The notes under the pieces are model-generated. The model did no database searches. It worked only from the letters and a program-made list of their open reading frames with translations, and had not been told where the DNA came from. From Chitinophaga pinensis (lineage in GTDB: Bacteria; Bacteroidota; Bacteroidia; Flavobacteriales_D; Crocinitomicaceae), in NCBI GenBank assembly GCA_945863605.1, contig CAMAZP010000009.1:33177-97176 (forward strand): a DNA stretch of 64,000 nt. Direction: 5' to 3'. Shown one piece after another: positions 24,309-32,858 of this stretch (position 1 is the first letter of the stretch; every line of letters starts with the position of its first letter). The position numbers and the translations under genes are program-made.

Positions 24309-25751
24309 TTATTGACCTTGACCTAGAGAATAAGCAGCAACTCCGTCAAACTCGTATAGATTTTCAGTTTTGATGGTGTCAATTTCTTCTCTTACGGCAT
24401 TACTTAATAACTGAATAATTTCCTCTTTTCCGATTGATACTCCTTCAACTGGGTGGAATCTACAACGCCAATGATCCGTACAAAAAGTTTCTGAAAATCC
24501 TTCTGGCCAAACTTTGATTCCACGATTCGTAATCATTTTCAACTTCATATCTGAAGGAGCAATTCGTTTTACTTTATCTGCCAGTTCGTCTGGATTTGAA
24601 CCACTCCAATGAACAAAAATATCAACACCAACTAATTTTTTAGCTTTTGTAGCTTGTCTGATATATTTAGGCATATTTATAGCAGCAGTGTTAGCATAGG
24701 AAACAGCTTTTAAAATTTCTGGTTTTTGACCCAGGTTAGCAATTACAGCGTCTGCAAATTCTGAAGTGCTTACTTGTTTTTTACTATTTCCTTCTTTGTA
24801 AATATCGTAAGTATGTGTTCCATCTTCAAGCGTTTTTAACCATGCATTTTGAACTTTTTCAGCAACGTTAGATTGTCCAATGTGATTCAACATCATTATT
24901 GCGCCTTGTAACAATCCAGAAGGATTTGCTACGTTTTGACCAGCACGACGTGGGGCTGAACCGTGAATTGCTTCAAACATAGAGCACTCATCTCCAATAT
25001 TTGCCGAACCAGCAAGTCCAACAGATCCTGTAATTTGAGCAGCAACATCACTAAGTACATCACCATATAAATTAGGCATAACGATCACATCAAACGCTTC
25101 AGGTGTATCTGCCATTTTTGCAGCACCGATATCAATAATCCAATGCTCGTTTTCTATTTCAGGGTATTCTTTTGCAATTTCATCAAACACTTTATGAAAC
25201 AATCCATCTGTTTGTTTCATGATATTATCCTTGGTGAAACAAGTTACTTTTTTGCGGTTGTATTGTTTGGCATATTCGAAAGCGTAACGGACAATTTTCT
25301 CACATCCAGGACGGCTGATCAACTTTAAGCATTGAACAACTTCATCCGTTTGTTGATGCTCAATTCCAGCATATAAATCTTCTTCATTCTCACGAACAAT
25401 AACAATGTCCATAACTGGATGCTTTGTCGCAATAAAAGGATGTAAACTTAAGCATGGTCTTACGTTTGAGTATAATCCTAAAAACTTACGAGTTGTAACA
25501 TTTAAACTTTTATACCCTCCGCCTTGTGTTGTTGTTATTGGTGCTTTAAGAAAAACTTTATTTCTTCTAATAACATCCCATGATTCTGAGGCAATTCCTG
25601 AGGTATTACCTGAAAGGTACACTTTTTCCCCAACTTGAATTTCTTCTATTTCAATTTCTGCACCAGCTGCCAGAATAATTTTTAACGTTGCATCCATTAT
25701 TTCTGGACCAATTCCATCTCCTTTTGCTACTGTAATTTTTTTCATATTCAT
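24309..25751 (-). CDS. icd: NADP-dependent isocitrate dehydrogenase (long form)
   Basis: 480 residues. TCA-cycle oxidation of isocitrate to 2-oxoglutarate. Seen: VAKGDGIGPEIMDATLKI, VRENEEDLYAGIEHQ, PNLYGDVLSDVAAQITGSVGLAGSANIG and IHGSAPRRAGQNVANPSGLL. It is longer than E. coli Icd because of a C-terminal extension of about 140 residues (after YIRQATKAKKLVGVDIFVHW), as in the Thermus-like type. Two ATGs are possible, at 25751 and 25745. Separated from the YdeI-like gene by 96 bp. Confidence 0.92.
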   Translation of the reverse strand: MNMKKITVAKGDGIGPEIMDATLKIILAAGAEIEIEEIQVGEKVYLSGNTSGIASESWDVIRRNKVFLKAPITTTQGGGYKSLNVTTRKFLGLYSNVRPCLSLHPFIATKHPVMDIVIVRENEEDLYAGIEHQQTDEVVQCLKLISRPGCEKIVRYAFEYAKQYNRKKVTCFTKDNIMKQTDGLFHKVFDEIAKEYPEIENEHWIIDIGAAKMADTPEAFDVIVMPNLYGDVLSDVAAQITGSVGLAGSANIGDECSMFEAIHGSAPRRAGQNVANPSGLLQGAIMMLNHIGQSNVAEKVQNAWLKTLEDGTHTYDIYKEGNSKKQVSTSEFADAVIANLGQKPEILKAVSYANTAAINMPKYIRQATKAKKLVGVDIFVHWSGSNPDELADKVKRIAPSDMKLKMITNRGIKVWPEGFSETFCTDHWRCRFHPVEGVSIGKEEIIQLLSNAVREEIDTIKTENLYEFDGVAAYSLGQGQ

Positions 25752-25847
25752 CTAATTTTAGACAAATTTGAAAATAACATATCAATAATAGATATTTATA
25801 TTTTTTAGAAAGAATATATAAAAAATTTATAATAAAGAATTAAAAAA

Positions 25848-26492
25848 TTAATTATTGTAAAGTTGTTTGTGAGATCCATCACAAGAGGGCATTCTTTTGG
25901 AAAGACCACAAATACAATCGTTAATACCTTTTTTGTTTAAAATTCGTTCGGTGTAGCTGTCTATTCGACTGTAACGAGTTGCTGATTGCTTTGCAGCAGT
26001 AAAAAACAGATTATAGGCACGTTGACGTCCTGGAGTTAAGGATTCAAATGCTTGTTTAAGCATTGGGTTTTCTTCAAATCGTTGAATTAATTCTGGAATC
26101 AAAGATTCGGCATTAGGATCTCTAGGTGCGATTTTCAGTCCAGCTTTTTCAACTTCAATAGCTTCAAAAATATAGGCTTTAATAATTGGTTCAGCGGCAA
26201 TAATTTCTTCTAGTGACTTAAATCGAAGAAATCGACCACTTTGTGAGTTTTCACCTGGTTTTACGAGTAAATTTTCTGTATCAGATAACAAGGCTCCTTT
26301 GAAGAAATTAATAGCGCAACTTTCTTTAAAATTGGCTAAGATGACTAAATTCGATTTATTAAACATGTAACAAGGTTGACCCCATTTCAATGTTTCAATC
26401 AATTGACAATCAAGCATAATGTTTCGAAGGGCAGTCAATTCTGCTTTCCATTTATCTGTTTTTTCTAAAAATGCATCGACGCTAGGATTCAT
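25848..26492 (-). CDS. YdeI/OmdA-family protein with C-terminal CDGSH iron-sulfur motif
   Basis: 214 residues. The N-terminal DUF1801-like part (LKWGQPCYMFNKSNLVILANFKESCAINFFKGALL) and middle YdeI/OmdA part (FEALTPGRQRAYNLFFTAAKQSATRYSRI) are typical. The last 22 residues carry CICGLSKRMPSCDGSH (193-208), a full match to the CxCxxSxxxPxCDGSH ligand set of CDGSH 2Fe-2S proteins. Function of YdeI proteins is unclear (stress-related in some species). Gap of 29 bp to rfaD. Confidence 0.85.
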   Translation of the reverse strand: MNPSVDAFLEKTDKWKAELTALRNIMLDCQLIETLKWGQPCYMFNKSNLVILANFKESCAINFFKGALLSDTENLLVKPGENSQSGRFLRFKSLEEIIAAEPIIKAYIFEAIEVEKAGLKIAPRDPNAESLIPELIQRFEENPMLKQAFESLTPGRQRAYNLFFTAAKQSATRYSRIDSYTERILNKKGINDCICGLSKRMPSCDGSHKQLYNN

Positions 26493-26521
26493 ATAGAAAT
26501 TTTAAAATTATGACTATAAAT

Positions 26522-27481
26522 TCAGGAAAGTTTCATCAAGTAATTACTAACATAGTCAGCTATTCCCTCTTCTAGCGAATGAAAATGTTTGACGTAACCT
26601 GTAGCTTTTAATTTGCTCATATCCGCTTCTGTGAAATACTGATATTTATCGCGGATATCTAAAGGAGTATCAATAAAACTAATTTTAGGTTTTAAATCCA
26701 ATGCTTTGAAAGTTAAAGTCGCTAAATCAAGGAAAGTTCGAGCTTTTCCAGAGCCTAAATTGTAAATTCCAGAACTTGGCTTGTGCTGCATTAAAAATTC
26801 GCAAACGCTTGCTACATCTTTTACATACACAAAATCACGTAATTGACCGCCGTCCGCGTAATTTGGGTTGTGTGAACGGAACAGTTTCATGTCTCCATTC
26901 AATTTGATTTGATTGAAAGTGTGGAAAATAACGCTCGCCATACGACTTTTGTGGTATTCGTTCGGTCCGTAAACGTTGAAGAATTTCAAGCCTGCCCAGA
27001 AGGGTGGAGTAGTGCTTTGTTTTAAAACCCACTTGTCAAAATCATTTTTAGATTCACCATAAGGATTTAAAGGTTTTAAGTTATTAACTACTTCATGATC
27101 ATCTTTATATCCAAATTCACCTAAACCATAAGTTGCAGCGGAACTTGCATAAACCAAAGGAATTTTTTTCTCTGTGCACACTTTCCAAATGGCTTGTGAA
27201 TAGTATAAATTTAAGGTATTGAAAAGATCCACATTCATTTCTGTGGTATCGGTACGCGCTCCTAAATGAAAAACGAAATCAATTTTTTCATCCGTTGATT
27301 CTAACCAATCGACGAAAATAGAACGTTCAATTTTGTGAGCAAACTTTAAATCAGCTGTTGTGTAAGCTTTTTGAGTAAACGAAAAGTCATCAACAAGAAC
27401 TAAATCGTTGAATCCTAAATCATTGAATCGTTGAGCAACTATACTTGCTATAAATCCAGCTGCACCAGTTATTGCAATCAT
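26522..27481 (-). CDS. rfaD: ADP-L-glycero-D-manno-heptose-6-epimerase
   Basis: 319 residues. Extended SDR enzyme making ADP-L-glycero-D-manno-heptose for lipopolysaccharide core. Seen: IAITGAAGFIAS (NADP-binding), VLVDDFSF, LGARTDTTE, YASSAATYG, the catalytic NPYGESKNDFD (YxxxK) and FFNVYGPNEYHKSRMASV, a combination specific to this epimerase. The stop of the deoxynucleoside kinase gene is 1 bp upstream. Confidence 0.93.
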   Translation of the reverse strand: MIAITGAAGFIASIVAQRFNDLGFNDLVLVDDFSFTQKAYTTADLKFAHKIERSIFVDWLESTDEKIDFVFHLGARTDTTEMNVDLFNTLNLYYSQAIWKVCTEKKIPLVYASSAATYGLGEFGYKDDHEVVNNLKPLNPYGESKNDFDKWVLKQSTTPPFWAGLKFFNVYGPNEYHKSRMASVIFHTFNQIKLNGDMKLFRSHNPNYADGGQLRDFVYVKDVASVCEFLMQHKPSSGIYNLGSGKARTFLDLATLTFKALDLKPKISFIDTPLDIRDKYQYFTEADMSKLKATGYVKHFHSLEEGIADYVSNYLMKLS

Positions 27482-27482
27482 T

Positions 27483-28097
27483 CTAGAATAAACCGTTAAT
27501 TTCTGCGTCGATAGAGTTGATGATTTTTCCTAAATCTTCTTGATTCTCAGGAAAACGATTATTGTCAATGTCAATTATTAGTATTTTTCCTTTATCGTAA
27601 GTAGATATCCATGCCTCATAACGCTCGTTCAAACGCTTCAAGTAATCCAAACGAATGCTTTCTTCGTAATCGCGACCTCTTTGTTGAATTTGATTCACTA
27701 AAGTAGGAACGGAAGCTCTCAAATAAATCAATAAATCTGGAGCAGAAACAAATGAATCCATTAGGTTGAAAAGTGAGAAATAATTTTCAAAATCTCTTGT
27801 AGTCATCAAGCCCATTGAATGTAAATTCGGAGCAAAAATAAAAGCATCTTCATAAATCGTACGATCTTGAATGACAGTATGTTTAGTTTCCTTTATTTCC
27901 TGTATTTGTGTAAATCTACTATTTAAGTAATATACTTGTAAATTAAATGACCAACGTTGCATATCATGGTAGAAATCATTTAAATATGGGTTGTGGTCAA
28001 CGTCTTCAAAATGTGTTTCCCAACCATAATGTTTTGATAAAAGATTGGTTAAAGTTGTCTTTCCTGAACCAATATTTCCGGCAACGGCAATGTGCAT
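27483..28097 (-). CDS. Deoxynucleoside kinase
   Basis: 204 residues. P-loop AVAGNIGSGKTTLTNLL at about 4-20; DVDHNPYLNDFYHDMQRWSFNLQVYYLNSRF and VIQDRTIYEDAFIFA are the substrate-site blocks of the dAK/dGK/dCK family, and the LID arginines follow in RGRDYEESIRLDYLKRLNERYE. It salvages deoxynucleosides by 5' phosphorylation. Which base is preferred cannot be told. Lies 49 bp after the hypothetical gene at 28147. Confidence 0.92.
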   Translation of the reverse strand: MHIAVAGNIGSGKTTLTNLLSKHYGWETHFEDVDHNPYLNDFYHDMQRWSFNLQVYYLNSRFTQIQEIKETKHTVIQDRTIYEDAFIFAPNLHSMGLMTTRDFENYFSLFNLMDSFVSAPDLLIYLRASVPTLVNQIQQRGRDYEESIRLDYLKRLNERYEAWISTYDKGKILIIDIDNNRFPENQEDLGKIINSIDAEINGLF

Positions 28098-28146
28098 AGT
28101 CTTAAATTTAAACTGCTAAAATACGATAAAAGTCTGAAATGAAGGT

Positions 28147-28965
28147 TTAATTATTGATGCTAATCAGCTTAAATTTTGATATTTTTTTTCCTCCACTAAA
28201 ATAAAAATCTTTACCATTAACCTGAAAATTTTGAAATTCAGATAAGGTTTTACTATTTAGTTTATGATTTTCATTGTTAATAATACTCGTGAAAGTCAAT
28301 GTTTGATTGTTCAATCCAATTATAGTATCACTAAAAAATGAAAAACTGGATGCTGTTATATTGAAACTATTGCTCCAATTTAGCATTAAATCAAATTCAT
28401 AAATTTGTTCTGTATCGTATAAGTATAGTTTGTTTTGATGTTCTAACATTCCGATTAATTCTGATTTAATTGAGGCTATTCCTGCGAAGTTCTCCACTTT
28501 CTGAATGATTTTATCTTGGATGAGGTCGATTAGCAAAATACTAGAGTTTAATTGGTCATATATCCAAACTAAATTAGGACGATTGGAAACTGCAATAAAT
28601 TTCGCAAAACTTATATCGTATTGGTCCATATATTTACACTTACCATTGATTGTTAATGTATTGTCAAGGAGGCAGATACTCTGCTGTTCAGCTGAAAAAA
28701 GAACAATTTTCATTGAGTTTATTGCCGAAATCTGTGAGATTTCTCCCAACGACTTTATACTTTGAGTAAAAGTTTGTTTTCCTGTTGAATCAATTTTCTT
28801 AATGGTATTTCCTTGCTGAACAATTAGATTACCGATGTTATCAATTGCCCAATTATTAATTTCTTCTTTAAAATTAAAATCTTTAATTAATTCTAAATCA
28901 ATTGTTTGTGACCAACATAAATTGGATAACAAAGTAATAAAAAGTAAGAATTTTAATTTTCGCAT
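28147..28965 (-). CDS. Secreted beta-propeller-like protein of unknown function
   Basis: 272 residues with a signal peptide (about 1-19, ending LCWSQ). The body alternates short strands and turns with recurring phrases such as IDNIGNLIVQQGNTIKKIDSTGK and PNLVWIYDQLNSSILLIDL, suggesting a small propeller. No enzyme motif or T9SS tail. It sits 17 bp after the GH3 gene and 49 bp before the kinase; from memory this position in a GH3-propeller-dNK cluster recurs in Bacteroidota. Confidence 0.7.
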   Translation of the reverse strand: MRKLKFLLFITLLSNLCWSQTIDLELIKDFNFKEEINNWAIDNIGNLIVQQGNTIKKIDSTGKQTFTQSIKSLGEISQISAINSMKIVLFSAEQQSICLLDNTLTINGKCKYMDQYDISFAKFIAVSNRPNLVWIYDQLNSSILLIDLIQDKIIQKVENFAGIASIKSELIGMLEHQNKLYLYDTEQIYEFDLMLNWSNSFNITASSFSFFSDTIIGLNNQTLTFTSIINNENHKLNSKTLSEFQNFQVNGKDFYFSGGKKISKFKLISINN

Positions 28966-28982
28966 AACTTGATTTCATGAAG

Positions 28983-30491
28983 TTAAGAAATCATTTGCAT
29001 AATTTGTTCTAAAATAGTTCGATTATTCATTAAACGTGGAACTTTGTGTTGGCCACCGAGTTTTCCAATGTTTTTGAGCCACATTTGAAAAGTACCAGTT
29101 GGAACAAAATGAAAGCAAGGAAAATCGATGTTTAAACTTTCAAATCGTTTGGCATCGTAATCGGCATTTGCTTTTTTTAATTCTAAATCCAAAGTTGTTT
29201 TAAATTTTTCAATATCCGTAGGTTCTTCCTCAAATTCTATAATCCATTCGTGACAGCCAGTTGAATTTGCAATATTGAACTTAGGCGCAACAGTAAAATC
29301 TCTTATCGAACATTGAAGCGCTCGACAGGTTGCTGTAATTGCGGACTCAGCATGTTCAACGATTAATTTTTCACCAAAAGCATTGATGAAATGTGTAATT
29401 CTGCCAGTTACAATAAAACGGTAGGGTTTGATATGGGTAAAGCGTATGGTGTCTCCAATTATATATCGCCACAATCCTGAAGATGTAGAGATAGCAAGTG
29501 CGTATTCTTCGTTTGCTTTTACTTCGGCAAGGGTTAGAACTTTTTGAGATTCCAGTCCATTAAATTCAGTCATTGGTATAAACTCATAAAACACTTGAGA
29601 ATCTGTTAAAAGCAATAAATCTTTTGTTTCTAATTGGTCTTGTAAACCAAAATATCCTTCAGATGAATTATAGGATTCCACATAATTTATAGGCGAACCA
29701 ATTATTTTATTAAAAGTCATAGTATAGGGTGCGAAATTCATTCCACCATGAATGTATAACTCTAGATTTGGCCAAACTTCAATGATCGTTTTTTTACCAG
29801 AAATTTCCAATACTTTTTTCAGTAGGAGTGAGGTCCAACTTGGAACACCAGCAATGATGCAGATATTTTCTTCAATTACAGCAAGCGCCATTTTCTCTAG
29901 TTTATCTTCCCAATTACTTAAAAGTGCTATTTCTTTTTTTGGAGATCGGCGCAGTTCTGTCCACCAAGGTAAATTATTGATAATTATTGCGGATAAATCA
30001 CCGATAAAAATTCCTTCGCTGTTTGTAATGACTTCGCCGCTGCCACCAATAATTAAATGTTTGGCATTGTAAAGTTTACGATTGGGAAGATTCGTATAAT
30101 ACTGCGCTAATAAGTCTTTTCCGCCAGCATAATGATTTTCAAAAAGTGAATCTTTGGTGATTGGTAAAATTTTAATTCTGTCAGCGGTTGTTCCAGATGA
30201 TTTTGCAAACCAAGAAGTTTTCTCTGGCCAAAGTAAATTTTCTTCGCCTTTAATTGTTCTATCAATCCAAGGTTTTAAAGTTCCATAATCTTGCAGCGGA
30301 ACTATTTTTTGAAATTGTTGAATTGTGAATGAATTGTGAATTTGATAATACTTTCCAAATTCAGTGTTTTCCAAATGATTTAATAAAAAGCTAAAAACCT
30401 TTTTTTGGGATTCTAAAGGGGAATCACGATAAGTATCAATACGAATTTGACGTTTCCTGATAAACCAGGAAAAAACAGTGTTGAATGGCAT
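28983..30491 (-). CDS. GH3 family protein
   Basis: 502 residues of the GH3 (auxin-responsive promoter) family, adenylate-forming acyl-acid-amide ligases in plants; bacterial roles are unknown. Seen: WFAKSSGTTADRIKILPIT (ATP-binding loop, about 90-108), GGMNFAPY, ESYNSSEGYFGLQD and RYIIGDTIRF (adenylation signature with the acceptor Tyr/Glu region), plus LGGQHKVPRLMNNR at the C-terminus. Probably first gene of the run down to icd. Confidence 0.88.
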   Translation of the reverse strand: MPFNTVFSWFIRKRQIRIDTYRDSPLESQKKVFSFLLNHLENTEFGKYYQIHNSFTIQQFQKIVPLQDYGTLKPWIDRTIKGEENLLWPEKTSWFAKSSGTTADRIKILPITKDSLFENHYAGGKDLLAQYYTNLPNRKLYNAKHLIIGGSGEVITNSEGIFIGDLSAIIINNLPWWTELRRSPKKEIALLSNWEDKLEKMALAVIEENICIIAGVPSWTSLLLKKVLEISGKKTIIEVWPNLELYIHGGMNFAPYTMTFNKIIGSPINYVESYNSSEGYFGLQDQLETKDLLLLTDSQVFYEFIPMTEFNGLESQKVLTLAEVKANEEYALAISTSSGLWRYIIGDTIRFTHIKPYRFIVTGRITHFINAFGEKLIVEHAESAITATCRALQCSIRDFTVAPKFNIANSTGCHEWIIEFEEEPTDIEKFKTTLDLELKKANADYDAKRFESLNIDFPCFHFVPTGTFQMWLKNIGKLGGQHKVPRLMNNRTILEQIMQMIS

Positions 30492-30533
30492 TTGTTGTAA
30501 TATTGAAGAAGGGAAATAATTTTCAAATGAAAA

Positions 30534-30632
30534 TTAACCCCAAATCAAAATACTAACTATTATTGAGAGAACAATAATTGTGTAAATCGTACCTAATGCA
30601 GCTGTTGATTCTTCAAAGAAATTGTCAGACAT
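30534..30632 (-). CDS. 32-residue single-pass membrane microprotein
   Basis: Read directly from the reverse strand: ATG at 30632-30630, TAA at 30536-30534. The start is MSDNFFEES and the C-terminal half is one hydrophobic segment, IYTIIVLSIIVSILIWG. Support for a real gene: a TATCTTTG -7 box on the same strand at 30647-30654, about 15 nt upstream, and a terminator at 30690-30723 that isolates it from the upstream BI-1 gene. An acidic N-terminus with a C-terminal transmembrane helix is common in membrane-complex microproteins. Function unknown. Confidence 0.7.
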   Translation of the reverse strand: MSDNFFEESTAALGTIYTIIVLSIIVSILIWG

Positions 30633-30646
30633 AATTTAATTTTTCC

Positions 30647-30654
30647 CAAAGATA
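30647..30654 (-). promoter_or_regulatory. Putative -7 box TATCTTTG for the microprotein
   Basis: Reverse-strand match to TAnnTTTG; predicted start about 10 nt before the ATG at 30632. Confidence 0.5.
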
Positions 30655-30683
30655 TAAATTGTTTGGTTTTGAAAAGTAATTAA

Positions 30684-30723
30684 ACTAAAAAATCCCGAAA
30701 ATTCATTTGAACAATCGGGATTT
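30684..30723 (-). terminator. Terminator of the BI-1/YccA gene
   Basis: AAATCCCGA (30690-30698) and TCGGGATTT (30715-30723) form a 9-bp stem; on the reverse strand it is followed by TTTTTTAG. Confidence 0.75.
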
Positions 30724-30740
30724 AATAATTTTAAAATAGG

Positions 30741-31457
30741 TTAATCTCTTGAACCTAATATTCTTAGAAGTGAAAGAAATAAATTCACAAAAAGAATATA
30801 AAGTTGCAATCCACCAATTAAGGATAATTTGTTGCGATTTACTTCACTTAAATTAGGTTGTTGAGAAACTACTTTTAGCTGTTGCATTTGATAAGCTGTG
30901 AGTCCTGTGAAAACAAAAACACCCAAGCAAGCAATTATGAAGCCCATAGAATCACTTCCGATAAAAATGTTTACAATTCCAGCGATGAACATTCCGATGA
31001 AAACCATGTATAATAAGCTACCGAATTTGGTTAAATCTGTTTTCGTTGTGTATCCCAAAATAGCCATACCAGCGAAAGCTCCTGCCGCAACGAAGAAAGT
31101 TGAAGCAATTGCTCCCAAATCATAGACAATAAAAATCGATGATAAACTCAATCCCATTAGACCAGAATACAAAATAAATAATGCCAATAAAAAGCCCATT
31201 GATAAACGTTCATAAGCCATTTGAATAAGGAATCCAATTCCAACTGGCGCAAAAGCAATAATCCAGAATAAGGGAGATAATCCCGTTCCCTCTGAATTAA
31301 AAAAAAGTTGAGAAAAAATAATTTCGTTCGTTCCAACCATATATGCTAGAATCCCAGATATTCCTAGGGCTCCGAACATGTAAGTGTAAACATTTCTAAA
31401 AAATACTCTTGATAATTCAGCTGAGTAACTGCCGTTGTTGTCTATTAATTCTTCCAT
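30741..31457 (-). CDS. Bax inhibitor-1 / YccA family membrane protein
   Basis: 238 residues with seven hydrophobic segments. Seen: NVYTYMFGALGISGILAYMVG, PLFWIIAFAPVGIGFLIQMAYERLS, GYTTKTDLTKFGSLLYMVFIGMF and LYILFVNLFLSLLRILGSRD at the end, the BI-1/TMBIM hallmark. Members are pH-sensitive Ca2+ leak channels or modulators of FtsH (YccA). Single gene with its own terminator. Confidence 0.9.
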   Translation of the reverse strand: MEELIDNNGSYSAELSRVFFRNVYTYMFGALGISGILAYMVGTNEIIFSQLFFNSEGTGLSPLFWIIAFAPVGIGFLIQMAYERLSMGFLLALFILYSGLMGLSLSSIFIVYDLGAIASTFFVAAGAFAGMAILGYTTKTDLTKFGSLLYMVFIGMFIAGIVNIFIGSDSMGFIIACLGVFVFTGLTAYQMQQLKVVSQQPNLSEVNRNKLSLIGGLQLYILFVNLFLSLLRILGSRD

Positions 31458-31550
31458 TGGTTTTAATTTTGTAGCTAAATTAATTTATTTCTAAATGTAA
31501 TATTAAATTTTAGGATTATTTATATAAATTATTTACGAACACATTTAATC

Positions 31551-32321
31551 TTAACTGTTGTTTAAGATTTTTCTTAAGAAGTCCACAACAAGTAATTCCG
31601 TCAATTCCCTTGCCTCCTTGTGTGGAGAATGTTTTGCATTAGGTATTATAAAAAAAAATGTTTGTTGGCATCCTTTTTCAATTCCCTCTACTTGGTCGAT
31701 GCTTCCAAATTCGTCGTCAACACCTTGAATTGCAAGAGTCGGACATTTTATTAATCGTAGAAAATGTTCTATATTCCAATTTAAAAAAAATGGATTTAAC
31801 CATGTTTCCGTCCATGCATCAAATAGAATTTGAGTTTTTTCGCCATGATATTTCTCGAGTTTCAATTTTAAATCCGTTGAGCGATAAGATTCCTTTGCTT
31901 GACGTACTCCTTCTAAAGTAACTTCTTCCACAAAAATATGCGCTCCTTCAGTAATAATTGCTTTGATTTTCTTCGGATATTTTGCAGCAGCAATCAATGA
32001 AATCGAACCACCATCACTGTGACCAAATAAAATAACTTCATTAATTTGTAACTTTTCAAGCAGTTCATTCAAAAAATCTGCTTCCAATTCCATGTAATTA
32101 TTTTCTCTTTTTTCAGTCAAGAAAGAACTAGATTTCCCATAACCAAACCTGTCATATACTAGTAAATTACATTTAGTTTTTAACGCAATTGTGTGTGGGA
32201 AATCGCGCCAAAGCTCAACGCAACCAAGCGAATCATGCAGAAAAATTAAAGTTGGCTTATTTTCAAAAAAGTGATTGTATTCATAATAAATCTGACCGTT
32301 TGGAAATGAAAGTTTTGACAT
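31551..32321 (-). CDS. Alpha/beta hydrolase
   Basis: 256 residues, no signal peptide. Oxyanion-hole region FLHDSLGCVELWRDFP, nucleophile elbow LFGHSDGGSIS (Ser), acid in AIQGVDDEFG and histidine in IPNAKHSPHKE complete the triad. The substrate cannot be told; the closest general class is small esterase/haloperoxidase-like hydrolases. 16 bp downstream of the lipocalin-like gene start region on the same strand. Confidence 0.88.
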   Translation of the reverse strand: MSKLSFPNGQIYYEYNHFFENKPTLIFLHDSLGCVELWRDFPHTIALKTKCNLLVYDRFGYGKSSSFLTEKRENNYMELEADFLNELLEKLQINEVILFGHSDGGSISLIAAAKYPKKIKAIITEGAHIFVEEVTLEGVRQAKESYRSTDLKLKLEKYHGEKTQILFDAWTETWLNPFFLNWNIEHFLRLIKCPTLAIQGVDDEFGSIDQVEGIEKGCQQTFFFIIPNAKHSPHKEARELTELLVVDFLRKILNNS

Positions 32322-32337
32322 AAACTTAAAAACAAAA

Positions 32338-32769
32338 TTAATTTTTATGGTGAAGGATTGACTTATTATTTATTGTTTTTGTATTTTTTAATTTGTATAT
32401 TAAAATACTATTTTTCCTTTCAATTATTTCCCATTCCTCCTCCATTTCTCCATTGTTAAAGGAGTACTTTAGTGATAAAGTATTTTTTCTTAATTCCCAT
32501 GTTCCATCGTAGTTTGCATATGCAATTGGAGGAGTACCACACCATCCTGAATTTTGACGTTTTATTAATTTTCCATTTTTTTTAAACACAATTCCAGGTT
32601 TGTCATGATCTAATTTTTTGACTTTTTTGATACTAAAAAATGTATCATTCGCAACGTCTTCGATAAATATCCAACTTCCAATTATTTGAGTTTTATGTAA
32701 TGTGTTATCTTTCGAAGAAGATGAAATTGATAGAAATGACAATAAAATAAAAATTATAGGTCTTTTCAT
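32338..32769 (-). CDS. Secreted lipocalin-like small protein
   Basis: 143 residues with a signal peptide (about 1-19). The pattern IIGSWIFIEDV ... KNGKLIKRQNSGWCGTPPIAYANYDGTWELRKNTLSL ... EEWEIIERKNSILIYKL resembles the 'lipocalin-like' domain found in many Bacteroidota exported proteins (GxW start, then GTW midway). No function is known. It precedes the hydrolase by 16 bp, so the two are probably one transcript. Confidence 0.65.
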   Translation of the reverse strand: MKRPIIFILLSFLSISSSSKDNTLHKTQIIGSWIFIEDVANDTFFSIKKVKKLDHDKPGIVFKKNGKLIKRQNSGWCGTPPIAYANYDGTWELRKNTLSLKYSFNNGEMEEEWEIIERKNSILIYKLKNTKTINNKSILHHKN

Positions 32770-32858
32770 TTCATTAATACTTAATCAGATAAATCATAAA
32801 CGCTAACTGACTCAAATTTACCGACTAGTTACCAAGAAAATAATTCAATTAAAAAAGA

